NCBI GenBank assembly: GCA_049999725.1
Contig: JBNGIS010020671.1
Coordinates: 1-52,141, forward strand
DNA length: 52,141 nt
Source of the DNA: Haplomitrium mnioides
Taxonomy: Eukaryota > Marchantiophyta > Haplomitriopsida > Calobryales
Direction of reading: 5' to 3'
Shown piece after piece: positions 22,331-37,260 of this stretch. The notes under the pieces were generated by a model. It did not search any database, was not told the origin of the DNA, and saw only the letters and a program-made list of their open reading frames with translations. The position numbers were made by a program, and so were the translations under genes. Each line of letters starts with the position of its first letter. Position 1 is the first letter of the stretch.

Positions 22331-25300
22331 CCACTATTACACATAGCAGTGCAAGACATATAATATCCTTTGCACGGGTATTACATATAATCTCTTGAGG
22401 TCTACATGGTTTCCACTATTACACATAGCAGTGCAAGACATACAATATCCTTTGTACGGCTATTACATATTATCGCTTGACGTCTACATGGTTTCCACTA
22501 TTACACATAGGAGTGCAAGACATACAATATCCTTTGCACTGATTGGATGGTTTCCGCTATGACATATAATCTTTTGAGGTCTACATGGTTGGTTTCATCT
22601 ATCACACATAGCAGTGCGAGACATACAATATCCTTTGCACGAGTACTACATATAATCTTTTGAGGTCGACATGGTTTCCACTATTACACATAGCAGTGCC
22701 AGACATACACTATCCTTTGCGCTGATTGGATGGTTTCCGCTATAACATATAATCTCTTTGGGTCTACATGGTTTCCACTATTACACATGGTAGTGCAAGA
22801 CATACAATATCCTTTGCACGACTATTACATAGAATCTCTTGAGGTCTACATGGTTTCTACTAATACACATAGTAGTGCAAGACATACAATATCCTTTACA
22901 AGCATAGTACATATAATCTCTTGAGGTCTGCATGGTTTCCACTATTACACATAGCAGTGCAAGACATACAATATCCTTTGCACGGATTGGATGGTGTCTG
23001 CTTCAACATATAGTCTCTTGAGGTCTCTATGGTTTCCTATATTACACATAGCAGTGCAAGACATACAATATCCTTTGCACAGATTTGATGCTTTCCGCTA
23101 TTATATATAATCTCTTAAGGTCTATATGGTTTGCACTATTACACATGGTAGTGCAAGACATCCAATATCCTTTGCATGGATTGGATGGTTTCCGCTATTA
23201 CATATAATCTCTTGAGGTCTATATGGTTTCCACTATTACACATAGCAGTGCAAGATATACAATATCCTTTGCACGGATTAAATGGTTTCCGCTACTAGAT
23301 ATAATCTCTTAAGGTCTACATGGTTTCAATTATTACACATATCACTGCAATACATACAATGTCCTTTGCATGGATTGGATGGTTTTCGCTACTACATATA
23401 ATCTCTTGAGGTCTACATGGTTTCCACGATTGCACATAGTAGTGCAAGAAACACAATATCCTTTGCACGGCTATTACATATAATCTCTTGAAGTTTACAT
23501 AGTTTCCACTATTATACATAGCAGTGCAAGACATACAATGTCCTTTGCATGGCTATTACATATAATCTCTTTAGGTCTACATGGTTTCCACTATTACACA
23601 TAGCACTCCAAAACGTACAATATCCTTTGCACGGATTGCATGGTTTCCGCTTTTACATATATTCTCTTGAAGTCTACATGGTTTACCATATTGCACATAG
23701 AGGCGCAAGACATAAAATGTCCTTTGCACGGCTATTACATATAATCGCTTGAAGTCTACATGGTTTCTACTATTACAATTAGAAGTGCAAGACATACAAT
23801 ATCCTTTGCACGGCTATTGGATATAATCTATTGAGGTCTATATGGTTTCCACTATTACACATAGAGGTGCAAGACATACCATATCCTTTCCACGGCTATT
23901 ACATATAATCTCTCGAGGTCTATATGGTTTCCACTATTACACATAAAATTGCAAGACATACAATTTTGTTTGCACGGCTATTACATATAACCTCTTGAGG
24001 TCTTCATGGTTTCCACTATTACATATAGTATTGCAAGACATACAATATCCTTTGCACGGCTACTACATATAATCTCTTGAGGTCTACATAGTTTCCTCTA
24101 CTACACATATCAGTGCAAGATATACAATATCCTTTGCACGGCTATTACATATAATCTTTTGAGGTCTAGATGGTTTCCACTGTTACAGATAGCAACGCAA
24201 GACATACAATATTTTTTGAATGGATTGCATGGTTTCCGCTATTACATATAGTCTCTAGAGGTCTATATGGTTTCCATTATTACATATAGCAGTGCAAGAC
24301 ATACAATATCCTCTGCAAGGCTATCACATATAATCTCTTGAGGTCTACATGGTTTCCACTATTAAACATGGTAGTGCAAGACATACAATAATCTTTGCAC
24401 GGCAATAACATATAATTGCTTGAGGTCTCTACACGGTTTCCACTATTACACATAATAGTGCAAGACATACAATATCCTTTGCACGGCTATTACATATAAT
24501 CTCTTGAGGTCTACATAGTTTCCAGTACTACACATAGCAGTGCAAGACATACAATATCCTTTGCACGGCGATTACATATAATCTTTTGCGGTCTACATGG
24601 TTTCCACTATTACAGATAGCAATGCAAGACATACAATATCTTTTCAACAGATTGCATGGTTTCTGCTATTACATTTAGTCTCTTGAGGTCTACATGGCTT
24701 CCACCATTACACATAGCAGTGCAAGACATACAATATCCTTTGCACGGCTATTGCATGTAATCTCTTGAGGTCTACATGGTTTCCACTATTAAACATGGTT
24801 GTGCAAGACATACAATAATCTTTGCACGGCAATAACATATAATTGCTTGAGGTCTACATGGTTTCCACTATTAAACATGGTAGTGCAAGACATACAATAA
24901 TCTTTGCACGGCAAAAACATATAATTGCTTGAGGTCTACATGGTTTCCACTATTACACATAGCAGTGAAAGACATACAATATCCTTTGCACGGCTATTGC
25001 ATATAATCTCTTGAGGTCTACATGGTTTTCAATATTACACATAGAGGTGCTTGACATACAATATCCTTTGCACGGCTATAACATATAATCTCTTAAGGTC
25101 TATATGGTTTCCACTATTACACATAATAGTGCAAGACATACAATATCCTTTGCACGGCTATTACATCCAATCTCTTGAGGTCTTCATGGTTTCCGCTATT
25201 ACACATAGCAGTGCAAGACATTCAATATCCTTTGCACGACTAATACATATTATCACTTGAGGTCTACATGGTTTGCACTATTACACATAGGAGTGCAATA

Positions 25301-25570
25301 CATACAATATCTTTTGCACGGATTCGATGGTTTCCGCTATGACTTACAAGCTCTTGAGGTCTACATGGTTTCCACTGTTACACATAGTAGTGCAAGACAT
25401 ACAATATCGTTTCCACGAGTTTAACATATAATCTCTTGAGGTCTACATAGTTTCCACTACTAGAAATAGCAGTGCAACACATACAATATCTTTTGCACGG
25501 CTAGTACATATAATCTCTTGAGGTCTACATGGTTTTCACTATTACACATTACAGTGCAAGACATACAATA

Positions 25571-26481
25571 TCCTTTGCACGGCTTTTACCTATAATCTCT
25601 TGAGGTTTACATGGTTTCCAATATTACATATAGTAGTGCAAGACATACATTGTCCTTTGCACGACTATTACATATAATCTCCTCAGGTCTATATGGTTTC
25701 TACTATTACACATAGCAGTGCAAGACATACAATATCCTTTGCACGACTATTACATATAATCTCTTCAGGTCTACATGGTTTCCACTATTACACATAGCAG
25801 TGCAAGACATACAATTACCTTTGCACGGATTGGATGGTTTTTGCTACTAAATATAGCCTTTTGAGGTCTACATGGTTTCCACTATTACACATAGTCGTGC
25901 AAGACATACAATATCCTTTTCACGAATTGGATGGTTTCCGCTATTACATATAGTCTATTGAGGTCGACATGGTTTCCACTATTACCAATAGTAGTGCAAG
26001 ACATACATAATCCTTTGAAGAGCTATTACATATAATCTATTGAGGTCTATATGGTTTCGACTATTACAAATGGTAGTGCAAGACATAGAATATCCTTTGC
26101 ACGGCTATTACATATAATCTCTTTAGGTCTATATACTTTCCACTACTACACATAGCAGTGCAAGACATACAATATCCATGCACGACTATTAGATATAATC
26201 TCTTGAGGTCTACATGGTTTCCACTATTACACATAACATGGTAAGACATAAAATATCCTTTGCACGGCTATTACAAATAATATCTTGAGGTCTACATAAT
26301 TTCCACTACTAGATATAGCAGTGCAAGACATACAATATCCTTTGCATGGATATTACATATAATCTCTTGAGGTCTACATGGTTTCCACTATTACAGATAG
26401 CAACGCAAGACATACAATATCTCTTGAACGGATTGCTTGGTTTCCGCTATTACATATAGTCTCTTGAGGTCTACATGGTTT
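25571..26481. repeat. Higher-order block, copy 3 of 4
   Basis: Landmarks at 25602 (GAGGTTTAC), 25841, 26017 (GAAGAGC) and 26422, each 4151 bp after its match in copy 2. Confidence 0.85.
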
Positions 26482-27400
26482 CCACTATTACACATAGCAG
26501 TGCAAGACAAACAATATCCTTTCCATGGCTATTACATATAATCTCTTGAGGTCTACATGGTTTCCACTATTAAACATGGTAGTGCAAGACATACAATATC
26601 CTTTGCACGGCAATAACATATAATTGCTTGAGGTCTACATGGTTTCCACAATTACACATAGCAAGCCAAGACATACAATATCCTTTGCACGGCAATTACA
26701 TATAATCTCTTGACGTCTATATGGTTTCCACCATTACACATAACACTGCAAGACATACAATATCCTTTCCACAGCTATTACATATAGTCTCTTGAGGTCT
26801 CTACGGTTTCGGCTATTAAACATAGCAGTGCAAGACATACAATATCCTTTCCACAGCTATTACATATAATCTCTTGAGGTCTACATGGTTTCCACTATTA
26901 AACATAGGAGTGCAAGACATACAATATCCTTTGCACGGATTGGATGGTTTCCGCTATGACATATAATCTCTTGAGGTCTACATGGTTTCATCTATTACAT
27001 ATAGGAGTGCAAGACATAGAATATCCTTTGCACGAGTACTACATATAATTTTTTGAGGTCTACATGGTTTCCACTATTACACATAGCAGTGCAAGACATA
27101 CACTATCCTTTGCGCTTATTGGATGGTTTCCGCTATAACATATAATCTCTTGGGGTCTACATGGTTTCCACTATTACACATGGCAGTGCAAGAGATACAA
27201 TATCCTTTGCACGACTATTACATATAATCTCTTGAGGTGTACATAGTTTCCACTATTACACATAGCAGTGCAAGACATACAATATCCCTTGCACGGCTAT
27301 TACATATCATCTCCTGAGGACTACATGGTTTCCACTATTATACATTGCAGTGCAAGACGTACAATATCCTTTCCACGGCAATTACATATAATCTCTTGAG

Positions 27401-28209
27401 GTCTACATGATTTCCACTATTACATATAGTAGTGCAAGACATACAATATCCTTTGCACGACTATTACATATAATCTCTTGAGGTCTACATGGTTTCTACT
27501 AATACACATAGAAGTGCAAGACATACAATATCCTTTGCACGGCTGTTACCTATAATCTCTTGAGGTTTACATGGTTTCCAATGTTACATATAGTAGTGCA
27601 AGACATACAATATGCTTTGCACGACTATAACATATAATCTCTTGAGGTCTATATGGTTTCAACTATTACACATAGCAGTGCAAGACATACAATATCGTTT
27701 GCATGACTATTACATATAATCTCTTGAGGTCTACCTTGTTTCCACTATTACACATAGCAGTGCAAGACATACAATATCCTTTGCACGGATTGGATGGTTT
27801 CTGCTACTAAATGTAGCCTTTTGAGGTCTACATGGTTTCCACTATTACACATAGCAGTGCAAGACATAAAATATCCTTTGAACAAATTGGATGGTTTCCG
27901 CTATTACATATAGTCTATTGAGGTCTACATGGTTTCCACTATTACCAATAGTAGTGGGAAACATACAAAATCCTTTGAAGAGCTATTACATATAATCTAT
28001 TGAGGTCTATATGGTTTCCACTGCTACAAATAGCAGTGCAAGACATACAATATCCTTTGCACGACTATTACATATAATCTCTTCAGGTCTATATACTTTC
28101 CACTACTACACATAGCAGTGCAAGACATACAATATCCATGCACGACTATTACATATAATCTCTTCAGGTCTACATGGTTTCCAATATTACACATAACCGG
28201 GCAAGACAT
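27401..28209. repeat. Higher-order block, copy 4 of 4
   Basis: Landmarks at 27402 (TCTACATGATTTCC), 27562, 27801 and 27977, each 6111 bp after copy 2. Just beyond its end an irregular A-A junction occurs (28227-28259). Confidence 0.85.
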
Positions 28210-28226
28210 AAAATATCCTTTGCACG

Positions 28227-28290
28227 GCTATTACATATAATCTCTTGCATGGCTTCTGCTATTATATATAATCTCTTAAGGTCTATATGG
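28227..28290. repeat. Irregular A-A junction (B module missing)
   Basis: A 7-bp-shortened A module (CTCTTGCATGGCTTCTG) is followed directly by another A module starting CTATTATATATAATC, without B between them. This locally recreates the tandem-A arrangement of the array edge. Confidence 0.8.
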
Positions 28291-31200
28291 TTTGCACTAT
28301 TACACATGGTAGTGCAAGACATCCAATATCCTTTGCATGGATTGGATGGTTTCCACTATTACATATAATCTCTTGAGGTCTATATGGTTTCCACTATTAC
28401 ACATAGCAGTGCAAGATATACAATATCCTTTGCACATATTAAATGGTTTCCGTTATTAGATATAATCTCTTAAGGTCTACATGGTTTCAATTATTACACA
28501 TAGCACTGCAATACATACAATTTCCTTTGCATGGATTGGATGGTTTTCGCTACTACATATAATCTATTGAGGTCTTCATGGTTTCCGCCATTAGACACAA
28601 CAGTGCAAGACATACAATATCCTTTACACGACTATTACATATCATCTCCTCAGGACTACATGGTTTCAACTATTACATATTGTTGTGCAAGACATACAAT
28701 ATCCTTTCCACAGCTATTACATATAATCTCTTGAGGTCTACATGATTTCCACTCTAACATATAGTAGTGCAAGATATACAATTTCCTTTCCACGGCTATT
28801 ACATATAATCTCTTGAGGTGTACATGGTTTCCACTATTAGACATAGTAGTGCAAGACATACAATATCATTTGCACAGCAATTACATATAATCTCTTGAGG
28901 TCTACATGGTTTCAACTATTACACATAGCGGTGCAAGACATACAGTATCCTTTGCAGGACAATTGCATGTAATCTCTTGAGGTCTACATGGTTTCCACTA
29001 TTACACATAGCAGTGCAAGACATACAATATCCTTTGCACGGCTATTGCATATAATGTCTTGAGGTCTACATGGTTTGCACTATTTTACATAGCAATGCAA
29101 GACATACAATATCCTTTGCACCGATTGAATGGTTTCTGCTATTACATAAAATCTCTTGAGGTCTACATGGTTTCTATTATTACATATAGAAGGGCAAGAC
29201 ATACAATATCCTTTGCATGGCTATTACATATAATCTCTTGAGGTCTACATGGTTTCCACTATTACACATAGCACTGCAAGACATACAATATCCTTTGCAT
29301 GGTTATTACATATAATCTCTTGAGGTCTATATAGTTTCCACAACTACACATAGCAGTGCAAGACATACAATATGCTTTGCAAGGCTATCACATATAAATT
29401 TTTGAGGTCTACATGGTTTCCATTATTACACATAGAAATGCAAGACATACAATATCCTTCGCACGGCTAATACATATAATCTCTTGAGGTCTGTATGATT
29501 TCCACTATTACACATAGCACTGCAAGACATACAATATCCTTTGCATGGCTATTAAAAGAATCTCTTGAGGTCTACATGGTTTTCACTATTACACATAGCA
29601 GTGCAAGACATACAATATCCTTTGCACGGCTATAACATTCAATCTCTTGAAGTCTACATGGTTATAACTATTACACATAGCGGTGCAAGACATACAATAT
29701 CCTTTGCACAACTATTACATATAATCGCTTGAGGTCTACATGGTTTCTACTATTACACATAGCTGTGCAACCCATACAATATCCTTTGCATCGGTATTAA
29801 ATATAATGTCTTGAGGTCTACATGGTTTCCACTATTCCACAGAGCAGTTCAAGACATACAATATCCTTTCCACGGCTATTACATATAATCTCTTGAGGTC
29901 TACATGGCTTCCACTATTACACATAGCGGTGCAAGACATACAATATCCTTTGCAGGATAATTGCATATAATCTCTTGAGGTCTACATGGTTTCCACTATT
30001 ATACACAGCAGTGCAGGACATAAAATATCCTTTGCACGGATTAAGTGGTTTCTGCTATTACATAAAATCTCTTGAGGTCTACATGGTTTCCACTATTACA
30101 CATAGCAGGGCAAGACATACAATATCCTTTGCATGGTTATTACATATAATCTCTTGAGGTCCACATGGTTTCCAGTATTACACATAGCAGTACAAGACAT
30201 ACAATATCATTTGCACGGTTAGTACATATAATCTATTGAGGTCTATATAGTTTCCACTACTACACATAGAAGTGCAAGAAATACAATAGCCTTTACAAGG
30301 CTATAACATATAAATTTTTGCAGTCTACATGGTTTCTTTTATTACACATAGCAGTGCAAGACATACAATATCCTTTGCACGGCTATTACATATAATCTCT
30401 TGAGGTCTGTATGGTTTCCACTATTACACATAGCAGTGCAAGACATACAATATCCTTTGCATGGCTATTACATAGAATCTCTTGAGGTCTACATGGTTTT
30501 CACTATTACGCATAGCAGTGCAAGACATACAATATCCTTTGCACGGCTATAAAATATAATCTCTTGAGGTCTACATGGTTTCAACTATTATAAATAGCAC
30601 TGCAAGACATACAATATCATTTACACGGCTACTACATATAATCTCTTGAGGTCTACATGGTTTCAACTATTACATATAGCAGTGCAAGACATACAGTATG
30701 CTTTGTACGGCTATTACATATAATCGCTTAAGGTCTATATGGTTTCCACTATTACACATAGCAGTGCAAGACATACAATATCCTCTCCAGGACTATTACA
30801 CAAAATCTCTTGAGGTCTACATGGTTCCCACTATTACACATAGTAGTGCAAGAGATACATTGTCGTTTGCATGGATTGGATGGTTTCCGCTAGTACATAT
30901 AATCTCTTAAGATCTACATGGTTTCCACTATTACACATACTAGTGCAAGACATACAATACCTTTTGCACGGCTATTACATATAGTCTCTTGAGGTCTACA
31001 TGGTTTCCACTTTTACAGGTAGCAGTGCAAGACATACAATATCCTTTGCATGAATTGGATAGTTTCCGCTACTACATATAGTCTCTTGAGGTCTATATGG
31101 TTTCCACTATTACACATAGCAGTGCAATACATACAATATCTTTTGCACGGCTATAACATATAATCTCTTGAGGTCTACATGGTTATAACTATTACACATA

Positions 31201-31969
31201 GCAGTGCAAGACATACAATATCCTTTGCACGACTATTACATATAATCGCTTGAGGTCTATATGGTTTCCACCAAAACACATAGCTGTGCAAGACATACAA
31301 TATCCTCTGAATGGGTATTACATATAATGTCTTGAGGTCTACATGGTTTCCACTATTACACATAGTAGTGCAAGACATACAATATCCTTTGCACGGCTAC
31401 AACATATAGTCTCTTGAGGTCTACATGGTTTTCACTATTACACATAGCGGTGCAAGACATACAATATCCTTTGCACAACTAATACATATAATCTCTTGGG
31501 GTCTACATGGTTTCCACTATTACACATAGTAGTGCAAGACATACAATATCCTTTGCACGACTAATACATATAATCGCTTGAGGTCTACATGGTTTCCACT
31601 ATTACATATAGCTGTGCAAGACATACAATATCCTTTGCATCGGTATTACATATAATGTCTTGAGGTCTACATGGTTTCCACTATAACATATAGCAGGGGA
31701 AGACATACAATATCCTTTGCACGGCTACTACATATAATCTCTTAAGGTCTATATGGTTTCGACTATTACACATAGCAGTGCAAGACAAACAATATCCTTT
31801 GCACGGCTATTACATATAATCTCTTGAGGTCTACATGGTTTCTACTATTACACATAGCGGTGCAAGACATACAATATCCTTTGCAGGACAATTGCATATA
31901 AATTTTTGAGGTCTACATGGTTTCCACTATTATACACAGCAGTGCAAGACATAAAATATCCTTTGCACG

Positions 31970-33479
31970 GATTGAGTGGTTTGTGCTATTACATAAAATT
32001 TCTTGAGGTCTACATGGTTTCCACTATTACACATAGCAAGGCAAGACATACAATATCCTTTGCATGGTTACTACATATAATCTCTTGAGGTCTACATGGT
32101 TTCCACTATTACATATAGCAGTGCAAGACATACAATATCCTTTGCACGGTTATTACATATAATCTCTTGAGGTCTATATAGTTACCACTACTACACATAA
32201 CAGTGCAAGACATACAATATCTTTTGCAAGGATATAACATATAAATTTGTGCGGTCTACATGGTTTCTTTCATTACACATAGCAGTGCAAGACATACAAT
32301 ATCCTTTGCACGGCTATTACATATAATCTCTTGAGGTCTACATGGTTTCCACTATTACACATAGCAATGCAAGACATACAATATCCTTCGCACGACTATT
32401 ACATATAATCGCTTGAGGTCTACATGGTTTCCACTATTATACACAGCAGTGCAAGACATAAAATATCCTTTGCACGGATTGAGTGGTTTCTGCTATTACA
32501 TAAAATCTCTTGAGATCTACATGGTTTCCACTATTACACATAGCAGGGCAAGACATACAATATCCTTTGCGTGGTTATTAAATATAATCTCTTGAGGTCT
32601 ACATGGTTTCCACTATTACACATAGCAGTGCAAGACATACAATATCCTTTGCACGGTTATTACATATAATCTATTGAGGTCTATATAGTTTCCACTACTA
32701 CACATAGCAGTGCAAGAGATACAATATCCTTTGCAAGGCTATAACATATAAATTTTTGAGGTCTACATGGTTTCCACTATTACACATAGCAGTGCAAGAC
32801 ATACAATATCCTTCGCACGACTATTACATATAATCTCTTGACGTCTACATGGTTTCCACTATTACAAATAGCACTGCAAGACATACAATATACTTTGCAC
32901 GGCTATAAAATATAATCTCTTGAGGTCTACATGGTTTCCACTATAACAAATAGCACTGCAAGACATACAATATCCTTTACACGGTTATCACATATAATCT
33001 CTTGAGGTCTACATGGTTTCAACTATTATACATAGCAGTGCAACACATACATTATGCTTTGTACGGCTATTACATATAATCGCTTGAGGTCTACATGGTT
33101 TTCACTATTGCACATAGCAGTGCAAGACATACAATATCCTCTGTACGACTATTACACATAATCTCTTGAGGTCTACATGGTTCCCACTACTACACATAGT
33201 CGTGCAAGACATACATTGTCCTTTGCACGGATTGGATGGTTTTTGCTAGTACATATAATCTCTTGAGATCTACATGGTTTCCACTATTACACATAGTTGT
33301 GCAAGACATACAATACCTTTTGCACGGCTATTCCATATAGTCTCTTGAGGTCTACATGGTTTCCACTTTTACAGGTAGCAGTGCAAGACATACAATATCC
33401 TTTGCACGAATTGGATAGTTTCCGCTACTACATATAGTCTCTTGAGGTCTATATGGTTTCCACTATTACACATAGCAAT
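31970..33479. repeat. Segmental duplication 3a
   Basis: Its left part (31970-32394) aligns with 36176-36600 at offset 4206, and its right part (32812-33479) with 36593-37260 at offset 3781. The 425-bp difference is an extra local copy, beginning near 32413, of the TATACACAGC...TTGAGTGG monomers found at 31906. Confidence 0.85.
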
Positions 33480-36175
33480 GCCAGACATACAATGTCCTTT
33501 GCACGGCTATTACATATAATCTATTGAGGTCTACATGGTTTCGACTATAACACATAGCAGTGCAAGACATACAATATCCTTTGCACGGGTATTACATATA
33601 ATCTCTTAAGGTCTACATAGTTTCCACTATTACACATAGCAGTGCAAGACATACAATATCCTTTGCACGGTTATTACATATAATCTCTTGAGGTCTATAT
33701 AGTTTCCACTACTACACATAGCAATGCAAAAGATACAATATCCTTTGCAAGGCTATACCATATAAATTTTTGAGGTCTACATGGTTTCCATTATTACACA
33801 TAGCAGTGCAAGACATACAATATCCTTTGCATGGCTAATACATATAATCTCTTGGGGTCTGTATGATTTCCACTATTACACATAGCACTGCAAGACATAC
33901 AATATCGTTTGCATGGCTATTACGTAGAATCTCTTGAGGTCTACATGGTTTTCACTATTACACATAGAAGTGCAAGACATACAATATCCTTTGCACGGCT
34001 ATACAATATAATCTCTTGAGGTCTACATGGTTTCCACTATTACACATAGCAGTGCAAGACATACAATTTCCTTTGCACTACTATTACATATAATCTCTTG
34101 AGATCTACATGGTTTCTACTATTACAAATAGCACTACAAGACATACAATATCCTTTGCACGGCTATTACATATAATTTCTTGAGGTCTACATGGTTTCAA
34201 CTATTACACATAGCAGTGCAAGACATACTGTATGCTTTGTACGGCTAATACATATAATCGCTTGAGGTCTACATGGTTTCCACTATTACACATAGCAGTG
34301 CAAGACATACAATATCCTTTGCACGACTATTACACATAATCTCTTGAGATCTACATGGTTCCCACTATTACACATAGCAGGGCAAGATATACAATGTCCT
34401 TTGCACGGATACTACATATTATCTCTTGAGGTCTACATGGTTTCCACTATTACACATAGCAGTGCAAGACATACAATATCCTTTGCACGGATTGGATGGT
34501 TTCCACTAGTACATATAATCTCTTGAGATCTACATGGTTTCCACTATTACACATAGTAGTGCAAGACATACAATAACTTTTGCACGGCTATTACATGTAA
34601 GTCTCTTGAGGTCTACATGGTTTCCACTTTTACACGTAGCAGTGCTCGACATACAATATCCTTTGCATGAATTGGATAGTTTCCGCTACTACATATAGTC
34701 TCTTGAGGTCTATGTGGTTTCCACTATTACCAATAGCATGGCAAGACATACAATATCCTTTGCACGGCTACAACATATAGTCTCTTGAGGTCTACATGGT
34801 TATAACTATTACACATAGCGGTGCAAGACATATAATATCCTTTGCACGACTATTACATATAATCGCTTGAGGTCTACATGGTTTCCACTATTACACATAG
34901 TTGTGCAAGACATACAATATCCTTTGCATCGATAATACATATAATATCTTGAGGTCTACATGGTTTCCACTATTACATATAGCAGGGAAAGACATACAAT
35001 ATCCTTTGCACGGCTAATACATATTATCTCTTGAGGTCTACATGGTTTCTACTATTACACATAGCAGTGCAAGACATACAATATCCTTTGCACGGATATT
35101 ACATATAATCTCTTGAGGTCTACATGGTTTCCACTATTACACATAGTGGTGCAAGACATACAATATTCTTTGCAGGACAATTGCATATAATCTCTTGAGG
35201 TCTATATGGTTTCCACTATTATACACAGCAGTGCAAGACATAAAATGTCCTTTACACGGATTGAGTGGTTTCTGCTATTACATAAAATCTCTTGAGATCT
35301 ACATGGTTTCCATTATTACACATACCAGGGCAAGACATACAATATCCTTTGCGTGGTTATTAAATATAATCTCTTGAGGTCTACATGGTTTCCACTATTA
35401 CACATAGCAGTGCAAGACATACAATATCCTTTGCACGGTTATTACATATAATCTCTTGAGGTCTATATAGTTTCCACTACTACACATAGTAGTGCAAGAC
35501 ATACAATATCCTTTGCCAGGCTATAACATATAAATTTTTGCGGTTTACATGGTTTCTTTAATTACACATAGCAGTGCAAGACATACAATATCCTTTGCAC
35601 GACTATTACATATAATCTCTTGAGGTCTACATGGTTTCCACTATTACACATAGCAGTGCAAGACATACAAAATCCTTTGCATGGCTATTACATAGAATCT
35701 CTTGAGGTCTACATGGTTTTCACTATTACACATAGCGGTGCAAGACATACAATATCCTTTGTACGGCTATTACATATAATCGCTTGAGGTCTACATGGTT
35801 TCCACTATTACACATGGCTGTGCAAGACACACAATATCCTTTGCATCGGTATTACATATAATGTCTTGAGGTCTACATGGTTTCCACTATAACATATAGT
35901 AGGGGAAGACATACAATATCCTTTGCACAGCTATTACATATAATCTCTTGAGGTCTATATGGTTTCGACTATTATACATAGCAGTGCAAGACATACAATA
36001 TCCTTTGCATAGCTATTACATATAATCTCTTGAGGTCTACATGGTTTCCACTATTACACATAGTGGTGCAAGACATACAATATCCTTTGCAGGACAATTG
36101 CATATAATCTCTTGAGGTCTACATGGTTTCCACTATTATACACAGCAGTGCAAGACATAAAATATCCTTTGCACG

Positions 36176-37260
36176 GATTGAGTGGTTTCTGCTATTACAT
36201 AAAATCTCTTGAGGTCTAGATGGTTTCCACTATTACACATAGCAAGGCAAGACATACAATATCCATTGCATGGTTATTACATATAATCTCTTTAGGTCTA
36301 CATGGTTTCCACTATTACATATAGCAGTGCAAGACATACAATATCTTTTGCACGGTTATTACATATAATCTCTTGAGGTCTATATAGTTTCCACTACTAC
36401 ACATAGCAGTGCAAGACATACAATATCCTTTGCAAGGATATAACATATAAATTTTTGTGGTCTACATGGTTTCTTTTATTACACATAGCAGTGCAAGACA
36501 TACTATATCCTTTGCACGGCTATTACATATAATCTCTTGAGGTCTACATGGTTTCCACTATTACACATAGCAATGCAAGACATACAATATCATTCGCACG
36601 ACTATTTCATATAATCTCTTGACGTCTACATGGTTTCCACTATTACAAATAGCACTGCAAGGCATACAATATACTTTGCACGGCTATAAAATATAATCTC
36701 TTGAGGTCTACATGGTTTCCACTATTACAAATAGCACTGCAAGACATACAATGTCTTTTACACGGTTATTACATATAATCTCTTGAGGTCTACATGGTTT
36801 CAACTATTACACATAGCAGTGCAAGACATACAGTATGCTTTGTACGGCTATTACATATAATCGCTTGAGGTCTACATGGTTTTCACTATTGCACATAGCA
36901 GTGCAAGACATACAATATCCTCTGTACGACTATTACACATAATCTGTTGAGGTCTACATGGTTCCTACTATTACACATAGTAGTGCAAGACATATATTGT
37001 GCTTTGCACGGATTGGATAGTTTTCGCTAGTACATATAATCTCTTGAGATCTACATGGTTTACACTATTACACATAGTAGTGCAAGACATACAATACCTT
37101 TTGCACGGCTATTACATATAGTCTCTTGAGGTCTACATGATTTCCACTTTTACAGGTAGCAGTGCAAGACATACAATATCCTTTGCACGAATTGGACAGT
37201 TTCGGCTACTACACATAGTCTCTTGGTTTCAACTAAAACACATAGCAGTGCAAGACATAC
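36176..37260. repeat. Segmental duplication 3b
   Basis: Partner of 31970-33479 with about 425 bp less. Landmarks are AGCAAGGCAA (36241), GATATAACATATAAATTTTTG (36437), the ACGTCTACATGG variant (36622) and CTGTACGACTATTACAC (36922). A 12-bp deletion in one A module at about 37222 shifts the offset to 3770 afterwards. Confidence 0.85.
36357..36553. repeat. 197-bp tract identical to 41117-41313
   Basis: By eye every base matches 41117-41313, including the rare GATATAACATAT, TTTTTGTGG, CTTTTATTACAC and CATACTATATCC variants. Identity breaks at once on both sides (36356 T versus G; 36554 T versus C). Confidence 0.9.

Larger units (their letters stand above)
18241..29000. repeat. Array zone 2: higher-order blocks with TGCGCTTATT and GAAGAGC variants
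   Basis: Recurrent rare variants mark this zone: ATGACATATAATC after 97-mers, CACTATCC followed by a GCGCTTATTGG or similar junction (about 18.54, 19.15, 22.71 and 27.10 kb), CTTGGGGTCTACATG, ACTAAATATAGCC, TTTGAAGAGCTATT and TATCCATGCACGAC. The zone limits are estimated from these markers. Confidence 0.6.
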
